The position numbers were made by a program, and so were the translations under genes. A stretch of 17,087 nucleotides of DNA from an uncultured Clostridia bacterium (GTDB lineage Bacteria > Bacillota > Clostridia > Monoglobales > Monoglobaceae): positions 1 through 17,087 of the forward strand of contig CAKSIW010000058.1 of assembly GCA_934463175.1 (NCBI GenBank), read 5' to 3'. Of the stretch, positions 1 through 7,937 are shown one piece after another (the first letter of the stretch is position 1; each line of letters starts with the position of its first letter). The notes under the pieces are model-generated. The model saw nothing but the letters and a program-made list of their open reading frames with translations. It did not search any database and was not told where the DNA came from.

Positions 1-997
1 TGTCAAGCGCGTCAAAAATCTGTTCTTTGTCCTCCTGCATATCCTTGTTATATGCAAGCGGAAGTCCCTTCAGCATTGTCAGAAGTCCCATGAGAGAGCC
101 GAAAACCCGACCTGATTTACCGCGCACAAGCTCTGCAACATCAGGATTTTTCTTCTGAGGCATTATGCTTGACCCCGTGCTGTATGCATCGTCAAGGTCA
201 ATGAACGAAAATTCGTTTGAACTCCACAGAATGATTTCCTCGGAAAAACGGCTGAGATGAACCATAATCATTGACAGCACAAACGCCAGCTCGCAGATGA
301 AATCACGGTCCGAAACGCCGTCAAGACTGTTCTTTGTAATGCCGTCAAAGCCAAGCTTTTCCGCGACAAATTCGCGGTCGAGGGGATAGGTCGTGCCTGC
401 GAGAGCACCGCTGCCGAGAGGCATGATGTTCATTCGGCTGCGCCAGTCGCAAAGGCGCGTGATGTCACGCGAAAACATTTCAAAATATGCCATGATGTGA
501 TGTGCAAGCGTAATCGGCTGTGCCTTTTGCAGATGTGTGTAGCCCGGCATGATCGTGTCAAGGTTTTCCTCTGCAATTGCAAGGAGAACCTTTTGCAGCT
601 CAATCAGCATTTCGTGCAGCTCCTCCGCCTCGTCGCGGAGGTAGAGCCGATTATCGAGCGCGACCTGATCGTTGCGGCTTCTGCCTGTGTGAAGTCGTTT
701 GCCGATGTCGCCTATTCTCGAAATGAGAATGGTTTCAATGTTCATGTGAATGTCTTCCGCGTCAATTGTAAACTCAACCTTGCCGTCATCAATGTCCTGC
801 TTGATTTCGCCGAGAGTTCTGACAATCAGCTCTGCGTCATCCTTCGGAATGATTCCCTGCCTGCCGAGCATTTCGGCGTGAGCCCGGCTGCCGCGTATAT
901 CCTGTGCATACATACGGCTGTCAAAGCGTATTGATGAGTTAAAATCGTCAACCTTTTTGTCTGTTTGTTTTGAAAAGCGTCCGCCCCAAAGTTTCAT
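1..997 (-). CDS. argH: Argininosuccinate lyase, C-terminal end cut by window edge
   Basis: Cleaves argininosuccinate to arginine and fumarate, the last step of arginine biosynthesis, in the cytoplasm. The reading frame opens with MKLWGGRFSKQTDKKVDDF at 997 behind a GGGAG ribosome binding site, typical of ArgH. Further in, the translation shows LHTGRSRNDQVALDNR, then the fumarase/aspartase-superfamily signature GSSIMPQKKNPD (about 141-176), which carries the catalytic serine loop, and MQEDKE near the left edge. 332 codons are visible; the family is usually about 460 residues, so the last quarter lies outside the window. The frame is the same at both ends, so no frameshift is suspected. It lies 116 bp downstream of argG on the same strand and is probably co-transcribed, although a hairpin and a possible weak promoter lie in the gap. 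Seen: motifs. Known: enzyme family. Confidence 0.97.
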   Translation of the reverse strand, partial: MKLWGGRFSKQTDKKVDDFNSSIRFDSRMYAQDIRGSRAHAEMLGRQGIIPKDDAELIVRTLGEIKQDIDDGKVEFTIDAEDIHMNIETILISRIGDIGKRLHTGRSRNDQVALDNRLYLRDEAEELHEMLIELQKVLLAIAEENLDTIMPGYTHLQKAQPITLAHHIMAYFEMFSRDITRLCDWRSRMNIMPLGSGALAGTTYPLDREFVAEKLGFDGITKNSLDGVSDRDFICELAFVLSMIMVHLSRFSEEIILWSSNEFSFIDLDDAYSTGSSIMPQKKNPDVAELVRGKSGRVFGSLMGLLTMLKGLPLAYNKDMQEDKEQIFDALD

Positions 998-1067
998 ATT
1001 CGTTTCTCCCTGTGTTTTTAATTCACAAATTGTCTGTTTAAGCCATATTGTGTTCGGCTGTATGAGG

Positions 1068-1106
1068 TGTCAAAGCCGCCTTCCTCCGTGAATGGGAGAA
1101 AGGCGG
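1068..1106 (-). other. Hairpin in the argG-argH gap, possible attenuating/processing element with weak promoter
   Basis: An imperfect inverted repeat joins 1076-1087 and 1095-1106 (twelve positions, one mismatch, seven-base loop), starting 8 bp past the argG stop codon. On the minus strand only three T residues follow it, so it is a poor intrinsic terminator. Just downstream a TTGACA (1068-1073) is followed after 17 bp by CAATAT, a weak possible promoter for argH. It may partially terminate, protect the argG message end, or do nothing. Confidence 0.35.
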
Positions 1107-1113
1107 TTGTGTG

Positions 1114-2337
1114 TTATATTTCGTCAATACCGTTTTTCTTGTTCATGAGTGCGCGAACCTTGAGCGGCAGACCGAACAGATTGATGAAGCCCTCCGCGTC
1201 CTTGTGGCTGTACAGCTCATGGCTGTCACCGAAAGAGGCGATTGTTTCGTTATAGAGCGAGAAGTCGGATTTTGCACCGGCAGGTGTGCAGCTGCCCTTA
1301 TAAAGCTTGAGCTTGACAGTGCCTGTAACGTTCTTGTCCATCTCGTCATACATAGCAGACATTGACTCGCGGAGCGGTGTGAACCACTTTCCGTCATAAA
1401 CAAGCTGCGAGAACTGTGTCTGACTCATTCTCTTGAATGCCTGTGTGTCACGGTCAAGGCAGAGATATTCCAGCTCTTCCAGTGCGGTGTAGAGAATTGT
1501 GCCGCCCGGGGTCTCATAAACGCCCCTTGATTTCATGCCGACAAGACGATCCTCAACAATATCCGCAATGCCGATTCCGTTTGCACCGCCCATCTCGTTG
1601 AGCTTTTCAACGATTTCGCGCGGCGAAAGCTTTTTGCCGTCAACCGACACGGGAACGCCTGCTTCAAAGCCGATTTCAACATATGTGGGTGTGTCAGGTG
1701 CTTTCTCGGGCGACACACCAAGCTTCAGCAGACTGTCAAGCTGCGGCTCGTTCCATGGGTCTTCCAAGTCCATGCCCTCATGGCTGATGTGCCATATGTT
1801 TCTGTCACGTGAATATAAATCCTTCTTTGTCACGGGAACTTCAATTCCGTGAGCCTCCGCATAGTCAACCGCATCCTCACGCGATTTAATATCCCAGATT
1901 CTCCAGGGCGCAATGATTTTCAGAGACGGGTCAAGAGCCTTGATTGTCAGCTCAAAACGAACCTGGTCATTGCCCTTGCCTGTTGCGCCGTGGCAAATTG
2001 CAACAGCACCTTCCTTGTGCGCGATCTCAACAAGCTTCTTTGCGATAATCGGTCTTGCGTGAGATGTGCCGAGAAGATATTTGCCCTCATATTTCGCACC
2101 CGATTTCAAGGTCGGGAAAATATAATCCTTAACATAATCATCGCGAAGATCCGCAATGTAGCATTTTGATGCGCCGCTTCTCTTTGCGCGCTCCTCCAGA
2201 CCATCGGTTTCTTTTCCCTGTCCGACGTCTCCGCACACTGCAATCACTTCATAGCCGTAATTCTCAATCAGCCAGTTGATGATGATTGATGTGTCAAGAC
2301 CGCCCGAATATGCCAGAACAACTTTTTCCTTTGCCAT
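1114..2337 (-). CDS. argG: Argininosuccinate synthase
   Basis: Condenses citrulline with aspartate, using ATP, to argininosuccinate; cytoplasmic, penultimate step of arginine biosynthesis. The 407-residue product has the usual family length. It begins MAKEKVVLAYSGGLDTS, where AYSGGLDTS (about residues 9-17) is the N-type ATP pyrophosphatase P-loop. Other conserved stretches follow: GDVGQGKE, a CHGATGKGNDQVRFE block for citrulline/aspartate binding, SRDRNIWHISHEG and SRGVYETPGG. The start is fixed by a GGGAGGTC ribosome binding site at normal spacing. argH follows on the same strand. A good promoter (TTGCAA-17 bp-TATACT) lies about 50 bp upstream, and two ARG-box-like sites lie beyond it, so arginine repression through ArgR/AhrC is likely. 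Nothing unusual in the protein. Confidence 0.98.
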   Translation of the reverse strand: MAKEKVVLAYSGGLDTSIIINWLIENYGYEVIAVCGDVGQGKETDGLEERAKRSGASKCYIADLRDDYVKDYIFPTLKSGAKYEGKYLLGTSHARPIIAKKLVEIAHKEGAVAICHGATGKGNDQVRFELTIKALDPSLKIIAPWRIWDIKSREDAVDYAEAHGIEVPVTKKDLYSRDRNIWHISHEGMDLEDPWNEPQLDSLLKLGVSPEKAPDTPTYVEIGFEAGVPVSVDGKKLSPREIVEKLNEMGGANGIGIADIVEDRLVGMKSRGVYETPGGTILYTALEELEYLCLDRDTQAFKRMSQTQFSQLVYDGKWFTPLRESMSAMYDEMDKNVTGTVKLKLYKGSCTPAGAKSDFSLYNETIASFGDSHELYSHKDAEGFINLFGLPLKVRALMNKKNGIDEI

Positions 2338-2392
2338 TATAATGACCTCCCGTATACTGAAAATTCAATACTTGTAATATTTTGTTTTTTAT

Positions 2393-2421
2393 AGTATAAT
2401 ATATATCGAAAAAAATTGCAA
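2393..2421 (-). promoter_or_regulatory. argG promoter, sigma-A type
   Basis: On the minus strand TTGCAA (2416-2421) and TATACT (2393-2398) are separated by exactly 17 bp. The predicted transcript would start near 2386 and give a leader of about 50 nt before the argG ATG at 2337. The leader contains a ten-base palindrome TGAAAATTCA (2358-2367), which resembles joined ArgR half sites but is shorter than a full ARG box. Confidence 0.7.
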
Positions 2422-2438
2422 TAGTTTTTTTAAACTTT

Positions 2439-2477
2439 TTGAATTTTTATGCAACAAAAATGAATTTTTATGCAATT
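2439..2477. promoter_or_regulatory. Two tandem ARG-box-like ArgR/AhrC operator sites
   Basis: TTGAATTTTTATGCAA (2439-2454) and ATGAATTTTTATGCAATT (2460-2477) share a fourteen-base core and repeat at 21 bp, two helical turns. Each matches the imperfect 18-bp ARG-box palindrome known for Bacillus AhrC and E. coli ArgR (TGAAT, AT spacer, ATKCA). The boxes lie upstream of the argG -35 and over the putative ruvC -35. Function inferred from motif and from argG being adjacent. Confidence 0.72.
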
Positions 2478-2498
2478 TTAATACGGAATGTGTATAAA
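2470..2498 (+). promoter_or_regulatory. Putative ruvC promoter
   Basis: TATAAA at 2493-2498 with a poor -35 (ATGCAA, 2470-2475) 17 bp upstream. It points at ruvC, whose ATG is at 2523. The -35 lies inside the second ARG-box-like site. The weak -35 makes this tentative. Confidence 0.35.
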
Positions 2499-2522
2499 AT
2501 GTGAAAGGAAAACAGAATATTT

Positions 2523-3011
2523 ATGAGGATATTAGGTGTTGACCCGGGGTTTGCGATTGTGGGCGTCGGGGTTGTGGATTATGAGGGCAACAGATTCCGC
2601 ACGGTGGACTACGGTGCAATCACGACCAATGCGGGCGAGGAAATGCCTGACAGACTGAAAAAGCTCTATGATGAGCTTTGTGGAATAATTGACCGCACAC
2701 AGCCCGATGTGATGGCGATTGAGGAGCTGTTTTTCAACAGCAATCAGAAAACGGCAATCGGAGTTGCGCAGGCGAGAGGGGTTCTTCTGCTTGCGGCACG
2801 CAGCAAGAATATTCCCATATTTGAATATACTCCCCTTCAGGTCAAGCAGGCTGTTGTCGGCTACGGACGGGCGGAAAAGGGGCAGGTTCAGCAGATGATA
2901 AAGGCAATTCTCTGCCTTGAAAAAATTCCAAAGCCCGACGACACCGCGGACGCTCTCGCACTTGCGGTCTGCCATGCGCATTCCTATAATCCTTCAAGGG
3001 CGGGGCTGTAA
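2523..3011 (+). CDS. ruvC: Crossover junction endodeoxyribonuclease RuvC
   Basis: Holliday-junction resolvase that nicks symmetrically in the RuvABC complex during recombination and repair. The 162 residues match the family's normal length. The RNase-H-like fold is shown by MRILGVDPG at the N-terminus with catalytic Asp7, MAIEELFF with Glu67, and KPDDTADALA with Asp140 and Asp143, spaced as in E. coli RuvC (D7, E66, D138, D141). GVAQARGVL is also a family hallmark. The start is the only sensible ATG, with AAAGGAA about 12 bp upstream, a rather long spacing. ruvA follows after 61 bp that contain their own promoter, so ruvC and ruvAB may be expressed separately. It is divergent from argG. Confidence 0.97.
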   Translation: MRILGVDPGFAIVGVGVVDYEGNRFRTVDYGAITTNAGEEMPDRLKKLYDELCGIIDRTQPDVMAIEELFFNSNQKTAIGVAQARGVLLLAARSKNIPIFEYTPLQVKQAVVGYGRAEKGQVQQMIKAILCLEKIPKPDDTADALALAVCHAHSYNPSRAGL

Positions 3012-3020
3012 AATTCGGGG

Positions 3021-3049
3021 TTGTATTTTTTGAGAAAAAGTGGTATACT
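3021..3049 (+). promoter_or_regulatory. Promoter for the ruvA-ruvB-metG run
   Basis: TTGTAT (3021-3026), a 17-bp spacer and TATACT (3044-3049), the latter preceded by TG to form an extended -10. It lies in the short ruvC-ruvA gap, with transcription expected to begin near 3056, just before the AAGGAG ribosome binding site of ruvA. Confidence 0.65.
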
Positions 3050-3072
3050 TAATATTTAAGGAGTGATGGTCG

Positions 3073-3678
3073 ATGTTCTACTATATATCGGGAAAGGTTG
3101 CCGCAAAGACGGACAGCTTTGTGGTGCTTGATGCAGGCGGCGTCGGCTACAGGCTCTATGCAAGCCGAAAGACCATTGAATCGGTCGGCGAGTGCGGCTC
3201 GGAGGCAAAGCTTTTCACGTATACAAACTTCAAGGCGTCCTCCGATATTCTTGATTTATACGGCTTTGCGACTCAGGAGGAGCTGAATCTGTTTGAAATG
3301 ATAATCGGCGTTTCACGGGTCGGAGCAAAAACCGCGGTTTCTCTTCTTTCAAATATATCACCGTCAAAGTTTGCGCTTTGCGTGGTGACAAACGATTATA
3401 AATATATTGCAAAAAACACGCCGGGACTCGGGGCGAAGGGCGCAGAGCGCATTGTGCTGGAGCTGAAGGACAAATTCCGCGGCGTTGACCTTGATGACAT
3501 TCCGCAGGACGATGCAATTGACGTATACCGCGGAGACGGCGGAAGCCGGGATGAGGCGGTGTCTGCGCTTGTTGTTCTCGGATATTCGCCGCAGGAGGCG
3601 AAGAGTGCCGTTTCGGGCGAGACGGGCACGGTTGAGGAGATAATAAAGAACGGACTCAAAAAACTGATGAAAGGCTAA
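3073..3678 (+). CDS. ruvA: Holliday junction branch migration protein RuvA
   Basis: Tetrameric DNA-binding subunit that holds the Holliday junction and loads the RuvB motors. 201 residues, normal length. The N-terminal OB-fold begins MFYYISGKVAAKTD. Two helix-hairpin-helix motifs follow, around LFEMIIGVSRVGAKTA (about 75-90) and IAKNTPGLGAKGAERIVLELKDK (about 110-135). After an acidic linker the C-terminal RuvB-contacting domain reads EAVSALVVLGYSPQEA. The start follows AAGGAG. ruvB begins 6 bp after the stop codon, so the two are clearly co-translated, and a promoter of their own lies directly upstream. Confidence 0.97.
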   Translation: MFYYISGKVAAKTDSFVVLDAGGVGYRLYASRKTIESVGECGSEAKLFTYTNFKASSDILDLYGFATQEELNLFEMIIGVSRVGAKTAVSLLSNISPSKFALCVVTNDYKYIAKNTPGLGAKGAERIVLELKDKFRGVDLDDIPQDDAIDVYRGDGGSRDEAVSALVVLGYSPQEAKSAVSGETGTVEEIIKNGLKKLMKG

Positions 3679-3684
3679 GGCGCG

Positions 3685-4722
3685 ATGGACAGCGAAAACA
3701 GGATTATAACCTCCGGTGAAATAAACGGAGACAGCGAAATTGAATACAGCCTGCGTCCGAAGGTGCTTGACGAATATATCGGTCAGACAAAGGCAAAGGA
3801 AAATCTGAAGGTTTTCATTGACGCGGCAAAGGCGCGCGGCGAGGCGCTTGACCATGTTTTGCTTTACGGTCCTCCGGGACTGGGAAAGACAACGCTTGCA
3901 GGTATAATTGCAAACGAGATGGGCGTCAGCATACGCATAACCTCGGGTCCTGCCATTGAAAAACAGGGAGACCTCGCAGCACTTCTGACAAATCTTTCGG
4001 AGAATGACATTTTGTTTGTTGACGAGATTCACCGTCTGAGCCGAAGCGTTGAGGAGATTCTGTATCCTGCAATGGAGGATTATGCGCTTGACATCATAAT
4101 CGGAAAAGGACCGTCGGCGCGGTCAATACGGCTTGACTTGCCGAGATTCACACTGATTGGTGCAACAACAAAGGCAGGCGCTCTCACAGCACCTCTGCGC
4201 GACCGTTTCGGGGTGATAAGCCGGCTTGAAATGTACACTCCGAAGGAGCTTGGAATGATTGTTTCGCGTTCTGCGGGGATTTTGGGAATTGATATAACAG
4301 AGAGCGGAGCGGCGGAGATTGCTTCACGCTCGCGCGGAACACCGAGAATTGCAAACCGCCTTTTGAAGCGCGTGCGCGATTTCGCTCAGGTCAGAGCAGA
4401 CGGGGTCATCACGGACGAGGTTGCGGATCTTGCCCTCGGTATGCTGGAGGTTGACCGTCTCGGTCTTGACGCGACAGACAAACGAATGCTTCTCACCGTC
4501 ATAAATCATTATGACGGTGGGCCTGTGGGGCTGGACACTCTGGCTGCCACAATAGGCGAGGAAAGCGAAACCGTTGAGGACGTTTATGAGCCGTATCTCA
4601 TGCAAATCGGATTCATCAACCGAACACCGCGCGGACGCGTTGTCACACGGCTTGCATATGAGCATTTCGGGATTCCGTTCGGCGAACACGGCGGCGATTC
4701 TCAGCTTTCGATTTTGGATTAA
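3685..4722 (+). CDS. ruvB: Holliday junction DNA helicase RuvB
   Basis: AAA+ hexameric motor that drives branch migration together with RuvA. 345 residues, within the family range. The Walker A motif GPPGLGKTT is at residues 62-70, the Walker B DEIHRL at 113-118, and the sensor/arginine-finger region IGATTKAGALTAPLRDRFG follows in mid-protein. The winged-helix DNA-binding C-terminus ends in FINRTPRGRVVT near the expected place. The N-terminal SLRPKVLDEYIGQ is the standard RuvB opening. Translation starts 6 bp after ruvA. metG follows 38 bp downstream on the same strand with no visible terminator. Confidence 0.98.
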   Translation: MDSENRIITSGEINGDSEIEYSLRPKVLDEYIGQTKAKENLKVFIDAAKARGEALDHVLLYGPPGLGKTTLAGIIANEMGVSIRITSGPAIEKQGDLAALLTNLSENDILFVDEIHRLSRSVEEILYPAMEDYALDIIIGKGPSARSIRLDLPRFTLIGATTKAGALTAPLRDRFGVISRLEMYTPKELGMIVSRSAGILGIDITESGAAEIASRSRGTPRIANRLLKRVRDFAQVRADGVITDEVADLALGMLEVDRLGLDATDKRMLLTVINHYDGGPVGLDTLAATIGEESETVEDVYEPYLMQIGFINRTPRGRVVTRLAYEHFGIPFGEHGGDSQLSILD

Positions 4723-4760
4723 AACTGCGCCTGATGAGGCGGAATGGAGATTGATTATAT

Positions 4761-6689
4761 ATGGAAAAGAAAAAATTTTATATCACAACGGCAATTGCAT
4801 ACACCTCACGCAAGCCGCATATCGGCAACACATATGAGGTGATTCTGACAGACGCGATTGCGCGGTTCAAAAGGTATCAGGGCTATGACGTATTCTTCCT
4901 GACAGGCACGGACGAACACGGTCAGAAAATTCAGCAGCTTGCCGAGGAGAGCGGCATATCGCCTCAGGCATATGTTGACGGTGTTGCAGGTCAGATCAGG
5001 GAAATCTGGGATTTGATGAACACAAGCTATGACAAATTCATCAGAACCACCGATGACTATCACACGGAGAGCGTCCGGAAGATATTCAAAAAGCTCTATG
5101 ACCGGGGCGACATATACAAAGGCTCATATGAGGGCTGGTACTGTACCCCGTGTGAGTCGTTCTGGACGGATTCGCAGCTTGCGGACGGAAAATGTCCCGA
5201 CTGCGGACGTGAGGTTCACAAGGAAAACGAAGAAGCATATTTCTTCAGGATGAGCAAATATCAGGACAGGCTGATGAAGCACATTGAAGAAAACCCCGAT
5301 TTCATCAGACCTGAGTCGCGCAAGAAGGAAATGATAAACAATTTCATCAAGCCGGGCATTCAGGATTTGTGTGTGTCGCGCACAAGCTTCAACTGGGGCA
5401 TTCCTGTCAGCTTTGACGAGAAGCACGTGATTTATGTGTGGCTTGACGCGCTGACAAACTATATAAACGCTCTCGGCTACACCCCTGACTCAAAGGGTGA
5501 GCTTTACGAAAAATACTGGCCTGCCGATGTGCATATAATAGGAAAGGATATTCTGAGATTCCACACGATATACTGGCCGATTATTCTCATGGCTCTCGGA
5601 GAACCGCTTCCGAAACAGGTTTTCGGACACCCGTGGCTGCTGAGCGGCGAGGACAAGATGAGCAAGTCGCTGGGAAATGTCATCTATGCCGATGACCTTG
5701 TGCGGCATTTCGGCGTTGACGCAATCAGATACTATCTGCTCCGTGAGATGCCGTATGCTCAGGACGGAACAATCACATATGAGAAGATAATCAATTCATA
5801 TAACACGGATCTTGCAAACACGCTCGGAAACCTTGCAAACAGAACGGTTGCCATGGTGAACAAATATTTCGGCGGAATTGTCCCCGAAAGTGAGACTGCA
5901 ACCGCATTTGACGGTGAGCTGGCGGCGGTTGCCGAGAAGGCACGGCATGACGCGGAGGCACTCATGGAGGAGTTCCGAACCGCAGACGCGCTGGAGGCAA
6001 TATGGCAGATTGCAGGACGTGCGAATAAGTATATTGACGAGACAATGCCGTGGGTGCTTGCAAAGGACGAGTCAAGGCGCGGAGAGCTGAAAACGGTTAT
6101 GCACAATCTCACTGAGGCTCTGCATTGGATTGCGTCACTGATTTCACCGTTCATGCCCGGGACTGCGGAAAAGCTTGCGTCGGCAATTGGTGCGGAAATT
6201 CTGCCGCTTGACGGAATGACAAAATTCGGCACGGGAAAATCGGGGCAGACGGTCGGAGCGGAGGCTTTGCTGTTTGCGAGAATCGACGCGGAAGAAAAGC
6301 TGGTGCAGCTTGAGGCGGAGGCGGCGGCAAATGCTGCACCGAAGATTGAGCTTGAGCCGTTCAAGGAAAACATTGAGTTTGAGAAATTTCTGGAGCTTGA
6401 CATCAGAGTCGGCAAGGTTCTGGAGTGTGAGCCTGTTCCAAAATCAAACAAGCTTTTGAGATTCCAAATTGAAACGGGCAGTGAAACAAGGCAGATTCTT
6501 TCGGGAATTTCAAAATTCTATAAGCCTGAGGAACTAATCGGAAAAAATGTTCTGTTCATTGCAAATCTTCCTGTCAGAAAAATGATGGGGCTTGAATCGC
6601 ACGGAATGATTCTCAGCGCGGAATATAAGGGTGAGCTGAAAGTCACCACGGTTGACGGCGACATTCAGAGCGGCGCGCAGATTGTCTGA
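4761..6689 (+). CDS. metG: Methionine-tRNA ligase with fused tRNA-binding domain
   Basis: Charges tRNA-Met and initiator tRNA with methionine. 642 residues: a class I catalytic core plus a C-terminal EMAPII/Trbp111-like OB domain (about 540-642, with FLELDIRVGKVLECEPVP), which promotes dimerisation and tRNA binding and is typical of bacterial long forms. HIGN is at residues 20-23 and KMSKS at 299-303. A zinc-knuckle pair C128-x2-C131 and C145-x2-C148 interrupts the catalytic domain. The start at 4761 has only a modest GGAG 11 bp upstream. No T-box leader precedes it; it appears to rely on the ruvA promoter. The next gene starts 35 bp later. Confidence 0.98.
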   Translation: MEKKKFYITTAIAYTSRKPHIGNTYEVILTDAIARFKRYQGYDVFFLTGTDEHGQKIQQLAEESGISPQAYVDGVAGQIREIWDLMNTSYDKFIRTTDDYHTESVRKIFKKLYDRGDIYKGSYEGWYCTPCESFWTDSQLADGKCPDCGREVHKENEEAYFFRMSKYQDRLMKHIEENPDFIRPESRKKEMINNFIKPGIQDLCVSRTSFNWGIPVSFDEKHVIYVWLDALTNYINALGYTPDSKGELYEKYWPADVHIIGKDILRFHTIYWPIILMALGEPLPKQVFGHPWLLSGEDKMSKSLGNVIYADDLVRHFGVDAIRYYLLREMPYAQDGTITYEKIINSYNTDLANTLGNLANRTVAMVNKYFGGIVPESETATAFDGELAAVAEKARHDAEALMEEFRTADALEAIWQIAGRANKYIDETMPWVLAKDESRRGELKTVMHNLTEALHWIASLISPFMPGTAEKLASAIGAEILPLDGMTKFGTGKSGQTVGAEALLFARIDAEEKLVQLEAEAAANAAPKIELEPFKENIEFEKFLELDIRVGKVLECEPVPKSNKLLRFQIETGSETRQILSGISKFYKPEELIGKNVLFIANLPVRKMMGLESHGMILSAEYKGELKVTTVDGDIQSGAQIV

Positions 6690-6724
6690 AATATTCAGGA
6701 GATAAAATAGGGGAGATTTGACAT

Positions 6725-7927
6725 ATGAGAATTTTTGACAAGACAAACATACTTTTGCCCGAAGGGGTTGATATGCACAAATGGAGCGTGGTGGCATGTG
6801 ACCAATATACGTCTCAGCCGGAATATTGGGAGCGTGTCCGTGCGGCGGTCGGCACGTCACCGTCAACGCTGAACATTGTGTATCCCGAGGCGTTCCTGTC
6901 GGAGGGGGACGCGAGAATTTCCGAGATAAACAAAACAATGAAGGATTACATTGACCGCGGCTTGTTTGCAGAGCTGCGCGACAGCCTTATATATGTTGAA
7001 AGACAGGTGAACTGCGGCAAGGTGCGCCGCGGGCTTGTCGGTGCGGTTGACCTTGAGGGCTATGATTTTGCAAAAGGCTCAAAAAGTGAAATCCGCGCAA
7101 CGGAGGGAACTGTTCCCGAGAGAATACCGCCGCGCGTCAAGATACGTGAGAATGCGCCACTTGAGCTGCCGCACGCGATTCTTCTCATAAACGACAGTGA
7201 AAACCTTGTCCTTTCGGGGATTGACAAGAGCCGTCCGCTGTATGATTTTGATTTGTGTGAGGGCGGAGGTCACATTTCGGGCTGGCGTCTGAAGGGCGAA
7301 GAGGCGGACATGGTGCTGGAAAGGCTTGATGAATATGCAAGCCGTGCAAAGGACAATCTGATTTTTGCTGTCGGTGACGGCAACCATTCGCTTGCTGCGG
7401 CAAAGGTTTGCTGGGAGAACGTGAAGAAGGGCTTGCGCGACAGCGAAAAGCTGACACACCCTGCACGTTTTTGTCTTGTTGAAATTGAGAATATCTATGA
7501 TGAGGCACTGGAATTTGAGCCGATTCACAGGGTTGTTTTCGGTGAGAAGCCCGAGGAGGTTTCCGCGGCACTGAAAAAGTATTATGACACACAAGCTGTG
7601 CCGGCAGACGGCTGTCAGGAAATAGTTTGTGTTTTCGGCAGCAGTGAGGAGCATATATTCATCAAAAATTCTTCCTCCGAGCTGACTGTGGGAACGTTGC
7701 AGAAATTTATTGATGACATGGGCTATAACACGGACTACATACACGGCGAAGACATCGTGAGAAAGCTTGCAAAGGACGATTGCGTGACGGGATTTCTGCT
7801 TCCTGCGCCGAACAAAGCCGACCTTTTTGAAACTGTCATTTCGGACGGTGCACTGCCGAGAAAGACCTTTTCAATGGGTGAGGCAAACGAAAAGAGGTTC
7901 TATCTCGAAGCGAAAAAAATAAAATAA
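6725..7927 (+). CDS. DUF1015 family protein of unknown function
   Basis: A 400-residue soluble protein that I recognise as DUF1015 from its opening (KTNILLPEGVDMHKWSVVAC, then QYTSQPEYWE), a LYDFDLCEGGGHISGW block and the hallmark GDGNHSLAAAK at residues 217-227. The family has no settled function. DUF1015 genes are often found beside serine-biosynthesis genes in Clostridia and Bacteroidetes, and DGNHS resembles the DG(H/N)HR motif of ParB/Srx-fold proteins, some of which are serine kinases; both links are inference and serA/serC are absent here. Start chosen at 6725 because GGGAG stands 9 bp upstream; a later in-frame ATG at 6770 would cut conserved residues. The MFS gene follows after 10 bp, suggesting a joint role. 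Confidence 0.85.
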   Translation: MRIFDKTNILLPEGVDMHKWSVVACDQYTSQPEYWERVRAAVGTSPSTLNIVYPEAFLSEGDARISEINKTMKDYIDRGLFAELRDSLIYVERQVNCGKVRRGLVGAVDLEGYDFAKGSKSEIRATEGTVPERIPPRVKIRENAPLELPHAILLINDSENLVLSGIDKSRPLYDFDLCEGGGHISGWRLKGEEADMVLERLDEYASRAKDNLIFAVGDGNHSLAAAKVCWENVKKGLRDSEKLTHPARFCLVEIENIYDEALEFEPIHRVVFGEKPEEVSAALKKYYDTQAVPADGCQEIVCVFGSSEEHIFIKNSSSELTVGTLQKFIDDMGYNTDYIHGEDIVRKLAKDDCVTGFLLPAPNKADLFETVISDGALPRKTFSMGEANEKRFYLEAKKIK

Positions 7928-7937
7928 AGGGTTAAAA

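Noticed and set aside
3364..4032. 222-codon open frame on the minus strand
   Set aside because: Antisense to ruvA and ruvB, both certain genes; the composition looks like a reverse reading of them.
4723..4760. T-box riboswitch before metG
   Set aside because: The gap to ruvB is only 38 bp, far too short for a T-box leader.
5759..6451. 230-codon serine/alanine-rich frame on the minus strand
   Set aside because: Shadow of metG; low-complexity translation typical of the antisense of a Glu/Ala-rich gene.
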